Positions 21,111-32,710 of a stretch of DNA of 64,000 nt are shown in pieces. The translations under genes and the position numbers were made by a program. The DNA is from Hoplostethus atlanticus (taxonomy: Eukaryota; Chordata; Actinopteri; Trachichthyiformes; Trachichthyidae), in contig JAXDDX010000055.1 of assembly GCA_034670405.1 (NCBI GenBank), forward strand, positions 2,124,501 through 2,188,500, in the 5' to 3' direction. The notes under the pieces are model-generated. The model saw nothing but the letters and a program-made list of their open reading frames with translations. It made no database searches and was not told where the DNA came from. The first letter of the stretch is position 1. Every line of letters starts with the position of its first letter.

Positions 21111-21300
21111 ATAGGCTGCCTCCCTCCCCTTTGCCTCTTATAGAAAAGGCCTAAGTGAGCACTTATAGCTGCTTTGCTAGTGCATAGGAGCTTGATTAAT
21201 GGTGTTTAGATAGACTGCCCCGGTGGTTTCACGCCACTAAATCACATGGCGGAGGGCTTATTTAGTGTAATAAAGGAAAATACAAGTGTCTTGTCCCCTC
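21110..21300. promoter_or_regulatory. Candidate conserved non-coding block
   Basis: Unique sequence with 'gcttgattaatggtgtttag', 'ccactaaatcacatggcgga' and 'cttatttagtgtaataaagg'. No repeat or frame explains it. Confidence 0.33.
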
Positions 21301-21334
21301 TTGCCAGAGAGGGTCCTTACCGTTGTGGGAAAAT

Positions 21335-21770
21335 GTTTGTAAACCCTTTTGAATTACCTGCATTCCTGCATAAATGGCTCCTAAAATATGGTCTGATTTT
21401 CATCTAAGTCATAAAAATAGATAAACACAATGTGATTTAACAAATGAAACACCAAAAATGTACTTTTACATGTTTTTATTGAACATATTGTTCAAACATT
21501 AAAACCCTAAACTGGAAAAAAAGTATATGAACCTCTAGAATAATGACTTGTCATGTAAAACCCCACAGTTTGGTTACCAACAGAGTCTGCTTTTCAAAAT
21601 AAGAGATCTGTTGAAGTGGAACATGCTAAAGCAGGTTCCACCAGCTACTTAATTTCATGGTTCACATACTTTTTCTAATCCAAGCTGTTTTTTTATGACT
21701 TAGATGAAGATCTAGACTATATTTTAGGAGCCATTTATACAGGAATGCAGGTAATTCAAAAGGGTTCCCA
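21335..21770. mobile_element. MITE 3, about 436 bp, TIRs of about 80 bp
   Basis: The left arm 'aacccttttgaattacctgc' continuing to 'atctaagtcataaaa' is mirrored by the right arm 'ttttatgacttagatgaaga' continuing to 'gtaattcaaaagggtt'. About 80 bp pair with a handful of mismatches. The exact outermost bases and target duplication are not clear. The centre has no coding frame. Arms of this length without a transposase suggest a Tc1/mariner-type or hAT-type MITE. Confidence 0.82.
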
Positions 21771-21780
21771 AAATTCTTAA

Positions 21781-22200
21781 AGCTGCACTGTGCAAGTTTT
21801 TTTTTTGTAAAAATACACTCATTTTATTAGCCTAAATTTTAGATTAGATTAGATTAGATTCAACTTTATTGTCATTGCACAAGTACTGAGACAATGAAAT
21901 GCAGTTTGGCATCTAACCAGAAGTGCAAATAGCAATAAAGTGCAGAGTATGTACATATATAGTGGTAGATAAATATTAAATATTAAATAAACAGTAAGGG
22001 ATAGACATGAACATGCTAAGATTACAAGTATGGAAATCATAAAGTGAACAACGCCCCATCCGTCATTAACCGAGATGCCTTCGTTTTTCCTTATTTGCCG
22101 AAATTAAATTCTGGTGGGTAAGGTCATTGGCAGGAAGTCTTCTTCACGCACAATGTCAGAAAGCGACAAATCCAAACTAGAAAATACACATTTTATGAGC
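21781..22200. mobile_element. TTAA-flanked MITE split by a LINE tail
   Basis: After TTAA at 21777-21780 the sequence reads 'agctgcactgtgcaag' and 'gtaaaaatacactcatttta' then 'ttagcctaaatt', matching the start of the copy at 47147. The match breaks at 21841, where a reversed LINE tail begins. The sequence 'acgccccatccgtcattaac' after about 22040 loosely resembles the following part of the 47-kb copy. The right end is not clear. Confidence 0.5.
21841..22040 (-). mobile_element. Reversed LINE 3' tail with AGATT tandem end
   Basis: Four 'agatt' units at 21841-21860 are followed by 'caactttattgtcattgcac' and 'gaaatgcagtttggcatcta' with 'accagaagtgcaaatag'. This is the reverse of a fish LINE 3' untranslated end of the L2/Rex kind, which finishes in short tandem units. 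It carries no coding sequence and lies inside the TTAA element. Confidence 0.6.
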
Positions 22201-22747
22201 ATCTGTAAAAGAAAAATATAAATACAAGGTTACTTCAAAGGAAGACATTTCCACTTTTTGTTGAAAGCGTTTTGTCTGTCTCCCTTTGGCATCCTTTAGT
22301 ATACAACAATCACAGGCTGTCTGGTTTGGTACTGACATCACGTTAGATCATTTCATCAGTCTTCAAAATTCAAACACTTACCTGCCATTGGAGGCAGCCG
22401 ACTGCATAGTGAATCTTGAAGTGATGGATTTTCTAACACCACCTAGGTTGTCATGTAGTGCACTCACAAGTAGCTAGATATATAAATCAAATGACCATCC
22501 ATTGTTGAAGGAATCAGTTTGAAACTCTTTCAATTCCTGCGCTGACAGATGTAAATCTCAGTCTGAAATTATGATCCAAATATCAACCAGACTGTGTTTA
22601 TTATTTTTGTACCAATAACCTCCTTGTTTTTTCTCAGGCAATAACTGATGACTGGCAGCGAGTTCACTGATAAGTAGTTTTGGAATCAATTGTTCCAGTG
22701 CTCTGAAGGAACAATGTAATATAGCTGTGCTGTGTAGCTCAATATGT

Positions 22748-22870
22748 ATTGTGCGGCACAAAAGCTACCAGGGCTAGGGGTTCCCACTGGGGCAACTCAT
22801 ACTAAAAATGGATGCACTTGGTAGTATTTATATGCTTTGGATGAAAGCGTCCTCCAAATGGCATATCTAT
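22748..22870 (+). mobile_element. tRNA-derived SINE remnant
   Basis: The copy has 'accagggctaggggttccca' as a decayed head and 'tatgctttggatgaaagcgt' then 'cctccaaatggcatat' as the tail. The tail matches the fish SINE type seen at 9405. Confidence 0.6.
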
Positions 22871-23395
22871 ATAAACATTTATTTGTCAGATATTGTTTAT
22901 CAGCTAAAAATCGCTCAGATAGCTGGCGGCCCCTGGGAGTTTACGACTGCCAGAAGGGCGAGCGTGTGCTGATGTCGCTAAATGTTATGTTTTTTCCTTT
23001 TTGAAGGGCCGTGTCTGAAATGCCTCTGGTAGAAAAGTTTATAGCCCATCTGATGGCACCTAAGTTACCTTTTTTCCCTGCAGTTGCGTTAGAAGAGGTT
23101 TCCATGTTTTCATTTCACATTTGTCTACAATTCAAATTGCTTGTGGAAGCGTTTGGCTAGCTAGCTTAATTTCAAGTTCCCCGGTCTCTTGATAAGATGT
23201 TAGATTTGTTTGATTTAGGTTTTACACATTGTTTGTTGGACTTCTTGGTTTGCTGAGGATGTAATGCTAGTAGGGTAACAGTGTTAAATGTAATGCTAAC
23301 ACTCATTAATACACAGGACAAGATGTTACTATCCCTTGTGTCATGATCCAAGGCAAACACTTGTAGAAGCCCAATTCAGATAAAAAATATGAATG
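22871..23395. other. Unique sequence
   Basis: No firm feature is seen. Confidence 0.4.
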
Positions 23396-23399
23396 ATAC

Positions 23400-24560
23400 A
23401 ACCACCAAATGAACACCATAGCAAACATCAGGCTACACCGTCATAGATCTACAGAGTCACTCATCAGATGGCACCATTCACCAGTTACCTACCCTAGCCA
23501 ACAGCGGTATGCGGCATGTCATTGGGGTTATCAAGTGGGCACCTTCCTTCACCGATGTTTCGTTGAGGTGGGCCCACGACACCTCAAAAAGGCTCAACGG
23601 TGTATTCCAGCGTCCTGGAAACACCCCCCTCTATGCCACCACCTCACAACTCCCCTTTACCCTTGCCATCTAATGCCTGCCGTCAGTCTAGTATTAACCT
23701 AGCCTTGACTCAACATTAATATACCAATACAAGCCTATCTATCTGATACAACAACACAAGTAGTGTGTAACTTTTTCTCCCTCACGTACAAACCCAATCT
23801 GTTTAACTTCCTTACTAACAGCTAAAGAATTCACTTCTAGCAGTTTTTCCTCAACTGCAGCTGGCAAACATTTCAACACCTGATTGTGACGCCAAGTGTA
23901 TCGCCTTTGGGAAAGACTAACTTTACACCCTGACAGTATATGCCTAAACGTACATACGCTGGAACACAACGGGCAGGCAGCATCCTCACCCATCCACTGA
24001 CTAAGATTTTGGGGAGCATATCATAAGTAGCCCCTATAATGAAGCTAATTCTGCTTGCCTCCATGCTCCACAACTCGCTCTACTTCAAACTTCTCTTCTC
24101 TACACTCTCCCAATTCACCCACTGCCTTTGTTTTGCCTGTCACACTGTCTTAGTACATCTTACTACCTCCTCCTGACGATGTATTTCCTCAACTACCATC
24201 TTCCTTTTTTCTACTGCTGTTGCCTTACTCCACACAGGTTTCCCTGCACACAGACCTAAACCCCCACGCCCATGCTGCACCTGGCCTACGATGTCCCTAT
24301 GTCTAAGTGCTGCCTGTGCTTGCTGCACTGCCTCTTTTGGGTTTCACTTCCTCCCTGTTTTAAATGTGGGCGTTACGCTCCTAACCACTGGATACTTTGA
24401 CTTGATCATAGTCATTTCCAATCTAACCTTAGCAGACTTGTACTCCTGTCAGACTAGATATCGGCAGCTCTAACATGCCTTTCCCGTACAAAGCCACACT
24501 GGCTAGACAGCATGGGGCTCCAAGCCATTTTCTAATAAATGAGTTAATCAACCTGTCTTT
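23400..24560 (-). mobile_element. Degenerate LINE, C-terminal part of RT ORF plus 3' region
   Basis: Read on the minus strand, the order is KWLGAPCCLASVALYGKG (about 24530-24470), then ALRHRDIVGQVQHGRGGLGL (24140-24328), MEASRISFIIGATYDMLP and QWMGEDAACPLC, then TFRHILSGC and RRYTWRHNQVLKCL (23739-23993). These are the distinctive blocks after the RT core of a fish non-LTR retrotransposon, including a C-x2-C zinc-binding knuckle with H and C partners. I would place it near the R2/NeSL-like group, tentatively. The frame is broken: TGA at 24140-24142, TAG at 24080-24082, and a frame change around the C4 run at 24011-24014. The RT catalytic core and 5' end are absent. The stretch 23430-23720 is probably the 3' untranslated part. 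Confidence 0.75.
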
Positions 24561-27250
24561 CTAAATGTATGCTAACAGTTAAAGTTGGTATCCTTTCATT
24601 CTTTGATTTCTTGTTTGCTGAGATGCAGCTAGCATGTACCTAACTAAGCCAGTTAGCACCTGCAACGAGGTCATATGAAAAAACTCTGTAACATTAGGGG
24701 TCAGAAGTCAGTTGTCATTCAGAAAACATCTCCAATATCTTGTGTTTGATGCCAGGCAGCCATCTTGAATGGTATGTGTTTGTTTTAGTTACTGAATGTT
24801 GAACATGCATATACCAGGTGATATCTATTTACTGCCCCCTTTGGCCTTGTTGTCCTTGTACCTTGTGTCAGTGTGGACAGTGAATCTGTCCCAGTGTCAC
24901 CAAGACAAATTCCTGTACATTATCATACTTTGCATCAAGTGATTCAACTCTGACTCGTGAGGGATTGGGGGAAAAATCCATTCCGTAAATGATTTATCCA
25001 TCCATCAACAACTATGATTTTTAGGATTAGATTGACCCTAGAGCTGTGAAACATTTTATTTTTGGTATGGCAGATTCTTGGCTCTTGAAACCAACGCTAC
25101 GAGTGGTGCACAATGCCAGCAGTGACAAAGCTACGGGGATACGGAGTTATTCCAGGGCCTATTGTACTTTACAGCAATAGGCTGACTGCTCCACTCCTCT
25201 CCATTCGCTTCCATTATTCTCCACTGATAAATGACCCTCGCAGCTGCTCCTGATAAGAGCCGTCCCTGCCTATTCATCAGCTCGCAATTGAAGGCTTCAC
25301 AGGTCGAGCACAGAGAGACCCAGCATGAGTTAGTGACTCACGGTGCAATATCAAGGGGAAGTATCCATCCCCATGCACTATTTCACAGGTTTCAATAAAT
25401 GCAAGCCATCTATCAGCAGAGCACTGTGTGTAGTTGGTTATGTTTATATACTCAGACAGTCCTTGAGTTGCACCGGTGCGTGCGCACACACACATACACA
25501 CACTGCACTTTATGATGAACCTGTTGGCTTTCTTTTCAAATGTGAAAACGTTGCAAAAATTTGGAGCTGTCGTATTTAATGTACCATGAATTCTTTTCTT
25601 TTTTTTTTCACCAGAAGGGATGAGGGATTACTTACATCAGAGTAAAAGTCCGATTTTTCTGGTTGAACCGAAGAGGGAGGATATCATTCCCTCTTTTTAA
25701 GTCGTCCTGACTCTTGCTTTCACGGTTTCTAAGGAAACCTCTCTGCGAACAAAAACTTGAGCTGCAAGGGAAAGGAGCGCCCTCTGAAAAAAAATGTCAT
25801 GACTCCCAATGCAAATAAACATACAGTGAAGTGTAGGGAGGAGGGGAGAGCCAAGTTATTTCAGCTTGGCCTGCATCCAGAGGCGCAGCCAAGAAGCAAA
25901 CTCCTCGCAGCCTGACTCACTGGTAATCCAGGATGGAAGGCATGTCAGCGACAGTCTGGATCTGCGCTGTCACATCCCATCGTTCAGACAACGTATCACT
26001 CCATTCACAGCGGAACCGGGCTTTGATCTGGCTGAATGCACCCGGTAACACTGTCCTCTTTTAAGCCGGTAAGTGGGTGGATGTTGCTGACTCGTAATCT
26101 ACATCTACATGGCTCCTTCTCTGTGATCGAGCTCGCAAACTTCAAATGGAGCCGCAGGGGCCCCGTAAGTGTGTTTGGCAAGGGAAGGGGCGAGGATTTA
26201 TGAAGCATAATTACTGCTAATAACCCTAGGGCCTGCAAGGTTTCTTTTCAACACTGCTTATGTAAATATTATCTTAAGGCCCTCTGTAAATTAAACAGTT
26301 TCAGTTGCCTGGCGTAGACGCGCGCAGATCTGTGAAAGAACCGGGGAAGGCAAGCCAGCTCACGTTAGAGAGCGATGCACTCGGTGCGGAGTGAAAGAGA
26401 GGCTGTTTACGCTGCATTATAGAGCTTGACACAGCGATAACACCTTTATAGACTGGACGCCCTGTGTATTAGAGCTATTGAAAGACCATCAGGTAATGAT
26501 TTTTCTTTCAAAGCGGACGTGCAGCTTTTTTCAAAATGAACTCTTCATACTCACTGTAGGCATCCGCACCGTATAGAAAATGTTTAAGCGGTGCTTTCTT
26601 GGGTTTGGCTCCGTGCTTGAGCAGTCATCTGCACGCTATTTTCAGGAACCAAATTATGGCCTTTCTAAATTTCAAAACCCATTGTACTGTGAATGCTTCT
26701 TTTCCCCCCGGGAGTATCTGGTTATGCGAATCCTCCCAATGCAATAGTGTGTAGCCAGTAGTTGGAGCCTGCAGTTAATAAAAAATGCATCATAGTTATT
26801 TTAGTTTGTACATATTATGGATTTAGAGGAGTCATGATTGTGGGTTTCTGTGAATGCTGAAGTTGCAGACTTTGCTGCGATGGGGCGAAGCGCCAAAAGA
26901 GGGATCAATAGCCTTCCTCTTCCTCGTAGTCTTGCTCCAGCATGTGTGACTATTGCATAAATGAGAGCAACGTGTGACTCTGCCCGCCGTTGATTTGACC
27001 TCATCAGAACCCCGTTGCGACGAAGTCTGGTTAACCTCCAATGATCTCAATTCAATCAGTCAATTAGGCGGGCGCCCTGTGCCTGATGCCCTGTTGGATG
27101 ACTCTTGCTAAGAGGGCAGCGGAGACAGGGAACACTGTATCGATGGATGTCAACAGCGGGGCCCGGGAAATCAACATCGACTCAGTGTTGTTGATGCAGA
27201 CCCATTACATGGTTCCGGGTTGTTTTTCCGATTTAAAAAAACAAAACATT
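24561..27250. other. Unique sequence with scattered regulatory-like blocks
   Basis: No gene or transposon is recognised. Blocks near 25190-25300 ('ccactgataaatgaccctcg') and 26240-26510 look like conserved non-coding DNA; the second is listed separately. Confidence 0.4.
26240..26510. promoter_or_regulatory. Candidate conserved non-coding block
   Basis: The sequence has 'cttatgtaaatattatctta', which includes a forkhead-like GTAAATATT, 'ctctgtaaattaaacagttt' and 'gcgataacacctttatagac'. It is unique and lacks a coding frame. Confidence 0.35.
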
Positions 27251-27860
27251 ATTTGATTTTATTTCGCCACAGTCATAGGCGCCGATTTATGTTTTTGCCA
27301 GTGGGTGCTCAAATTAAGTGAATACCACCAAGGTGAAGATCAAAATCACTTTTATTGCGCTTGCTTTAGTAATTACCGTGGTGCAGGCTACTGTCATCTG
27401 TCGGACGTAGACACACACTGAAACGAAATGCAACACTGCTCTGCTACACATTCATCACTAGTGGTGGATGCCTCACTTTGACTGTCTTTACACTCGGTAT
27501 CTCTCTCGGTTTTTTAATTACAAATTTGTACGTTTTTACCCGATCATCACCCGTGTTTCACACTTGCTGTGTCGCTAGCTACATGATGGAATGGAACAAC
27601 GTTGGTTTAGCCGACTCTAATGTTACATTGGCAGTTGGCTACGTGACTACGCCCCTTAATGTAGCCTACACACGGACAGAGCTGTAACAAGTTTAATTGG
27701 ATAATGCGATTTGTAGTTAAAACGTTCAACAATAATAATAAGTAATAATAGAATAAATAGATGGGGACTTGATCTCCCAGCACCAGTATCAGCCTGTCCA
27801 TGTATTGTTGTTGGTGCAAGGCAGCAATAGAGACTTTCACTTTCACTTACAGGCACACTC
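27251..27860. other. Unique or very old repeat sequence
   Basis: The sequence does not match a family I can name. The short frames at 27478-27687 (plus) and 27607-27910 (minus) overlap and have no known motifs. Confidence 0.35.
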
Positions 27861-27869
27861 TGCAATTGC

Positions 27870-28090
27870 AGAGCAAGATAAGATGAAACTTTAATGATGA
27901 CGAATAGCAATAGGTTACTGCAAATAATAAAATCTATATAAGAATAGCAAATGGTGGGTCTTTAAACATAACCAATGTGTCAAGATCATAATATGTAGGA
28001 ATATATGATTGAAAAGTATGAAAAATATGAATACAACACTGTGAGAGTGTGCAAAATAACAACACATAGCTTTGTTTACATAGTGATTTA
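27870..28090 (-). mobile_element. Reversed LINE 3' tail
   Basis: The start 'gcaagataagatgaaacttt' followed by 'aatgatgacgaatagc' resembles the reverse of L2/Rex-type fish LINE ends, in which AAGATAAGATAAA precedes TTTATTGAT. The interior is A-rich and non-coding. Confidence 0.45.
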
Positions 28091-28099
28091 TAAGATTTT

Positions 28100-28365
28100 T
28101 TAAAACATTTTATTCTGAAATGTGCTTGAGCTTTTGATAAAAGGTCTGCTAAATGTGACGTTTACTGTATTTGGAGGCTGTAAAAACCACAGTAAAAGTG
28201 AGCTCCGCAGTATGTTGAGTTACGATGGGTTGAAAAATGTTCCAAAAAAGCCTCATCCCAGTCTTCCATCTACATGTCAAACACGTTTTAATGTACCCCA
28301 AAATTTACGTGCGGCCCAATAAATTCCAAATTGCGCCCGTAAGGGGGACGAGGAGGCCGATCCCT
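28100..28365. other. Unique sequence
   Basis: No feature is recognised. Confidence 0.4.
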
Positions 28366-28369
28366 AGTT

Positions 28370-28620
28370 GTCACTCGAAAGCGACTTCAGCAATTAGAGA
28401 AAAAAATGAACAGGGGAAGCGATGTACATATGAAAACACAAAGCAATTGAGAAAGAGCCCAGGGAAAATGCTAAAGCCCTACTCCAGCAGCAGCAAGGAA
28501 ATAGCCACATTTGTCTCAAAACAAAGCAATAAAACCAGCCAGCCAGGAGTTGTTAATTTCCACTTTGCTTCAATTGACTCAATAAGCTTTTTCTTTTTTT
28601 TCCCTCTCAGAGGCAGCAGC
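28370..28620. promoter_or_regulatory. Candidate conserved non-coding block
   Basis: The sequence includes 'gcgacttcagcaattagaga', 'cacaaagcaattgagaaaga' and 'ggagttgttaatttccactt' with 'gcttcaattgactcaataag'. A plus-strand frame (28237-28665) runs through it, but its composition is lysine and serine rich with a poly-F end from a T tract, and no domain is seen. Non-coding is preferred. Confidence 0.35.
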
Positions 28621-29504
28621 CGCCGCTTCACAGGTGAAAGCAGGGGAAAAGAGAGGAAGAAATAAGAGAGAAGGAGAAGAAAAAGAGATAGACCGCCAGA
28701 GGCAGAAAAGCAATTGAGGACTTGACTTCCACAAAACCCCCGGAAGAAGTTAATCTAGACTGCCGTGGGAGTTTTTCATTAGCTTGGCAATCTGTTCCTG
28801 CAGAGTAGGTGCAGATGTAAGCTGAGTGATATTTTATAACTGTGAGCTCAGAGACTCCAGTCAAAGGAAGGGGCGGCTACATATGGGAAACATCACACCG
28901 GCATCCTGAATATATAGGGATGAGCCGTCCCACTGGAAGGTTTTCATGTTTGTTTGTACTTCTGTCGTTGCTCTGTAAAGCATTTTGTAAAGAACCTGTT
29001 TTGTGACTTGACTAACAAAGACATGCTGAAAAGACTTTTCCTCTCAAGTCAGGACAGGAATCTCTCCCAGTCTTTTGTCATAACCTTAAAGCTCATCTCT
29101 TCATGTAGACGCTCTCGGCCCCCCGTCTTCCTCCTCTACTGGTCATGCTTCCGGTTTCTTCTCTTGTCAGAACGCTCTACCTTGACCCCCACACTCCTCA
29201 CTATTGCTTTCAATGTTGGCAACCTAGCAATTTAACCTTATTCTACTGTTGGGCTCATTGTAACAGTATAAGAGCATGCCTAAATGGCACATTCCTATCA
29301 TCCTGCCAGCCATTGAACACATCATGAAACTGGAACTCCTACACATTGCATACCGGCATTATGGGTCAAAACCCAGACCACATTGTGATCTCCCTCTATT
29401 TTCTATGGTGGGAAATGTGGGCTCTCGTGATAGCGGAGCTGGTGGGGAATTCTAATCATGTCTTTCTAACAGAAAAGTCATCCCGTACGTACTCCCGATC
29501 CTTG

Positions 29505-29665
29505 GCAACTTTTAATTAGTGTTTGTCCTTCAAGCCCGCGCTCCTCGCAGCCATTAAGGCCCTTAAGCCCTTTGCAAATTAATTATAAAAGACGAGGCAA
29601 TCACAGTAATTCAATTTGGCCCTGGGCAGCAGGCCTGATCTCTGACCTAACCCCATTGTGCTTTT
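29505..29665. promoter_or_regulatory. Strong candidate conserved non-coding block
   Basis: The core has 'ccattaaggcccttaagccc', then 'tttgcaaattaattataaaa', which joins an octamer-like POU word to TAATTA, then 'gcaatcacagtaattcaatt'. POU and homeodomain sites in this spacing are frequent in neural enhancers. No repeat or coding frame fits. Confidence 0.42.
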
Positions 29666-30489
29666 CTAAGGGGACGAAGGGAGTCTAGTCTAGTAGCGGG
29701 GTGAAATGAAATGAGGAAATTTGGCTCCGTAATGATCTGATGTGTGTCTACTATTTACACTTGCATCGCAGTTACATTTCAAGCGTGGGCTTAAATTCCC
29801 TGATCGCCCCAATATTACGAGAGACAAGCAACGGTAAGGTGCGCGGCGCTCAAAACCTCAAATATCCACACGTAGTCGAGAAGTTCGAGGATGACGAAGT
29901 AAGAGCCGGGTGGATTTTTTTCTTCTTCATCTCTATTCATGCCGTTTCCATTCTGTTACGTCGGGGGAAGCCTCGCTTTGGGAACTACCGTCGGTGAGAA
30001 ATGCCCTACAGGAGCTGAACTGCACACACGGCAGCACTCTGGCCACCGCGGGAAGGTAGGTGTTAAAGTAGGTCAATTAGACTGTGGGGATCGGCTGGTC
30101 AGAGCTAGAGCTGTGGAAAGGAGGCCAGGACGAGGGATGATGAGCATTCTCCTCCAGTCGGCTGGCAAAGCCTGCCTGGCACATCTGTAATGTCAGAACC
30201 CCCCCAGCCCCCCCCCCCCACCCACCGAGTCCTGTTCTAGATACGTCATTTAATAATGTGCGGCGCCTGAAAGGTCCTCGTGGCCATGGATTTCCTCCAG
30301 AACGCGCAAATGTGTAAATTTCCCTGGTGAGTTTTGATTCAGTTACCAAGTAAGTAATTTTAAAGGTGCAGTAACTAAGGTTTTCTACTGCCCCGTCGCA
30401 CGAAATGACCAGAGGAGGAGGTAAGCTCTATCAATGTTGTTGCAATTCCTACTGGACTCCGACAGAGGTCGATAAAGGTCATAGATTAC
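29666..30489. other. Unique sequence, short repeat near 30360
   Basis: No gene is supported. The word 'tttaaaggtgcagtaactaa' at about 30360 resembles the start of a dispersed fish repeat, but its far end is not seen. Confidence 0.4.
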
Positions 30490-30493
30490 TTAA

Positions 30494-30894
30494 AGGGGGA
30501 ATTCCGGTATTTGTAAACCTGGGCTCTATGTGTACAAAATTTGCCTCAGTCGGCAGTCGCGAAACGGGCTGCAATGGCTGCAACGTAATCCGCAGGGGCA
30601 AGTGCGCCGATCAAAGTACGTCCACTAAAAGTGCTTGTTTTTGCCACTGACAGGCTCAGATTGTTATTCCTGTGTCTGACAAGTGTCTGACAAGGATCGC
30701 CACAGAGATAGACCTTTTTTTTAACCAGAAACAGAAGTCTCGCTCAAGGAGAAGTCTCGCTCTGAAATCTGAAAGATGAGGTGAGTTGTTGCATGAAGAG
30801 GTTAAACAAAGGTTTCTGGTTAAACAAAGGTCTATCTCTGTAGGGATCCTTTCCGTAATGTTGTCAGACACTTCCAATAACAAACAATTCCCCT
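30494..30894. mobile_element. MITE 4, 401 bp, TTAA-flanked, same family as MITE 2
   Basis: TTAA lies on both sides (30490-30493 and 30895-30898). The left end AGGGGGAATTCCGGTATTTG continues 'taaacctgggctct', as in MITE 2; the right end complement is AGGGGAATTGTTTG. An internal fold-back pairs 30661-30732 with 30811-30887: both arms carry 'gtgtctgaca', 'cagagatagacctt' and 'taaccagaaac' in opposite orientation. No coding frame remains. Confidence 0.82.
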
Positions 30895-32034
30895 TTAATG
30901 GCCCTTTAACGTGGTTTAACACGATCACCTACCAAAATTCCCCCCTGCCCTGCATCTATCCATCAGTAGTGCTCCATCATTTTCCAAACTATTTCTATTG
31001 GGAATAGAGCAAGAATGGAAGAAAAAGAACAAGCGGTGCCACACCTACTAACCAAATTGCCTCAAATTGGCTGTGGCAGGTGAGTCTGTCCAGTGTACCG
31101 GCCACTTTGGTGCCTGAGAATCTCTGTTGTTGTTCGACCACCTGCTGTTTTACAACAAAAAACCAACAACAATGTTTTGTCAATAAATCAGTAATAAATG
31201 CATCGTTACACTCTGTAATCAACCTCATTGATGAATTAAATGATAACATGTGTACAGTTGCATCCTCCTTGATCCTTTGATCATATTTGAGGAAGAGTCT
31301 TGAGTGGCTGTCGGCTCTGAAATCCATTAGCCCCATTGGCTGGTGAGCCAAAAAAGTTCATTTCCACCCCCGAGCAGGGCAGCAGGCATGTGCAAAGGGA
31401 GACTTGTGTTATGATTATTCCAGTTCTGTACTATAAATCAAGCCGATCCACCGCTTCCCTGCAATTTTGTACAACAGGTACGGCTAATGTCTCGCGTTGC
31501 CCTTTGACCTCACTGATTAAATACAGGCGAGACGGGGGGCTAGGTGAGTGTGTGTGTGTGTTTACATCTTCATCGCTGTATCAGCCGATAAAGTATCTTC
31601 AGCCACGTACAATATTATATATCAAGTACTGGGTAAAGAACTAAGAGCCAGGGGGGGAAAGAAAAGGGCAGGTTTTTTTTAATAAACAAGGAGAAGGAGC
31701 ACAATCAGTATGTGTGTGTGTGTGTGTGTGTGTCTCTTTCAAGCCCCGTGAGAGAGAGGAGGCTGTTGTTTGATGGTAAAGCAGAGATATGTGAATATAG
31801 CAGGGGGGGCCCCGGAGGTCAGCGTGGTAAACAATACTCCCTGTGATAAATCCTCCTGTCTGTTCCGCGGTGTGTGCCTCGCTCTTTTTGATTTATTCCT
31901 TCAGAGAGCACAAGGAGAAGGCAAAGAGAACACACAGATAAATAATTCACAGGGACATTAACATCAAAGTGGGCCGCGGGGAAACAAAAACACAGCCATT
32001 TGGGTTGATGTGCCGTTTTGGATTAACCAGGCGT

Positions 32035-32080
<46 letters not shown>

Positions 32081-32400
32081 AGAGTGAGTTTGGCCTCACT
32101 GAGAGAGTGCCTCATTGTAAGGCAGGTGGACATTTAAGAGTGTGCGCAAAACAGCCATGGACACACAGCCACGGACACACACACACACACACACAAATCG
32201 GATCACCTGCTCTACTTCACTGCTGGGCTGCAGATCGGAGAGGAGGGCGGGACTAATTGATGCTGATGTTTTTTTTATCGCTTCAATTGCAGCCACTCAT
32301 CCCTCGGGGGAACGGCTGCGCGCTCTCAAACCCGCCACTGTTGTGTTGATGATAAATAGGGAAAATTAGCCCCGAGTTGATTGTCTTGGTGGTGTACATG
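30895..32400. other. Unique sequence with TG and CA microsatellites
   Basis: TG runs lie at 31547-31561, 31711-31732 and 32036-32074, and a CA run at 32167-32194. The frames overlapping them are repeat products. Confidence 0.45.
32036..32074. repeat. TG microsatellite
   Basis: TG run of about 19 units. Confidence 0.97.
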
Positions 32401-32403
32401 CCA

Positions 32404-32429
32404 CCCCCCCCCCCCCCCCCCCCCCCCCC
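32404..32429. repeat. Poly-C tract of 26
   Basis: Twenty-six consecutive C bases are followed by 'tccctccacccccg'. The minus strand is therefore a long G tract with quadruplex potential. Length is likely variable. Confidence 0.95.
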
Positions 32430-32574
32430 TCCCTCCACCCCCGCTGGGGACGTGTCTCCTCACTGGCGAGCTGCTCTGCGATGGCGGCAATGTCTCATCA
32501 AGCGCTGTCATAACACGCCTCTCTCCTTGATGCTGTCCTCCTCCTCCGAGTGTCTTCATTTGGCGTGAGACGAG

Positions 32575-32710
32575 CCTCGGGGGCCACCGTACGGAAACGG
32601 AGTCTAATTATGGCGCAACATTTAGCCCGCAAGGCTAATTTGAGTGCACGAGAAAGGTTAATTGAGCCAAAATGATGTCAGTGTTTACGGCCGTGTCATC
32701 TTGTTGCACA
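32575..32710. promoter_or_regulatory. Candidate conserved non-coding block
   Basis: The sequence has 'ggagtctaattatggcgcaa', 'gcaaggctaatttgagtgca' and 'aaggttaattgagccaaaat', three TAAT cores within 80 bp. It is unique and has no coding frame of note. Confidence 0.36.

Noticed and set aside
28237-28665. 142-codon plus-strand frame
   Set aside because: It has biased lysine/serine composition and a poly-F end from a T tract, with no domain; it overlaps a regulatory-like block.
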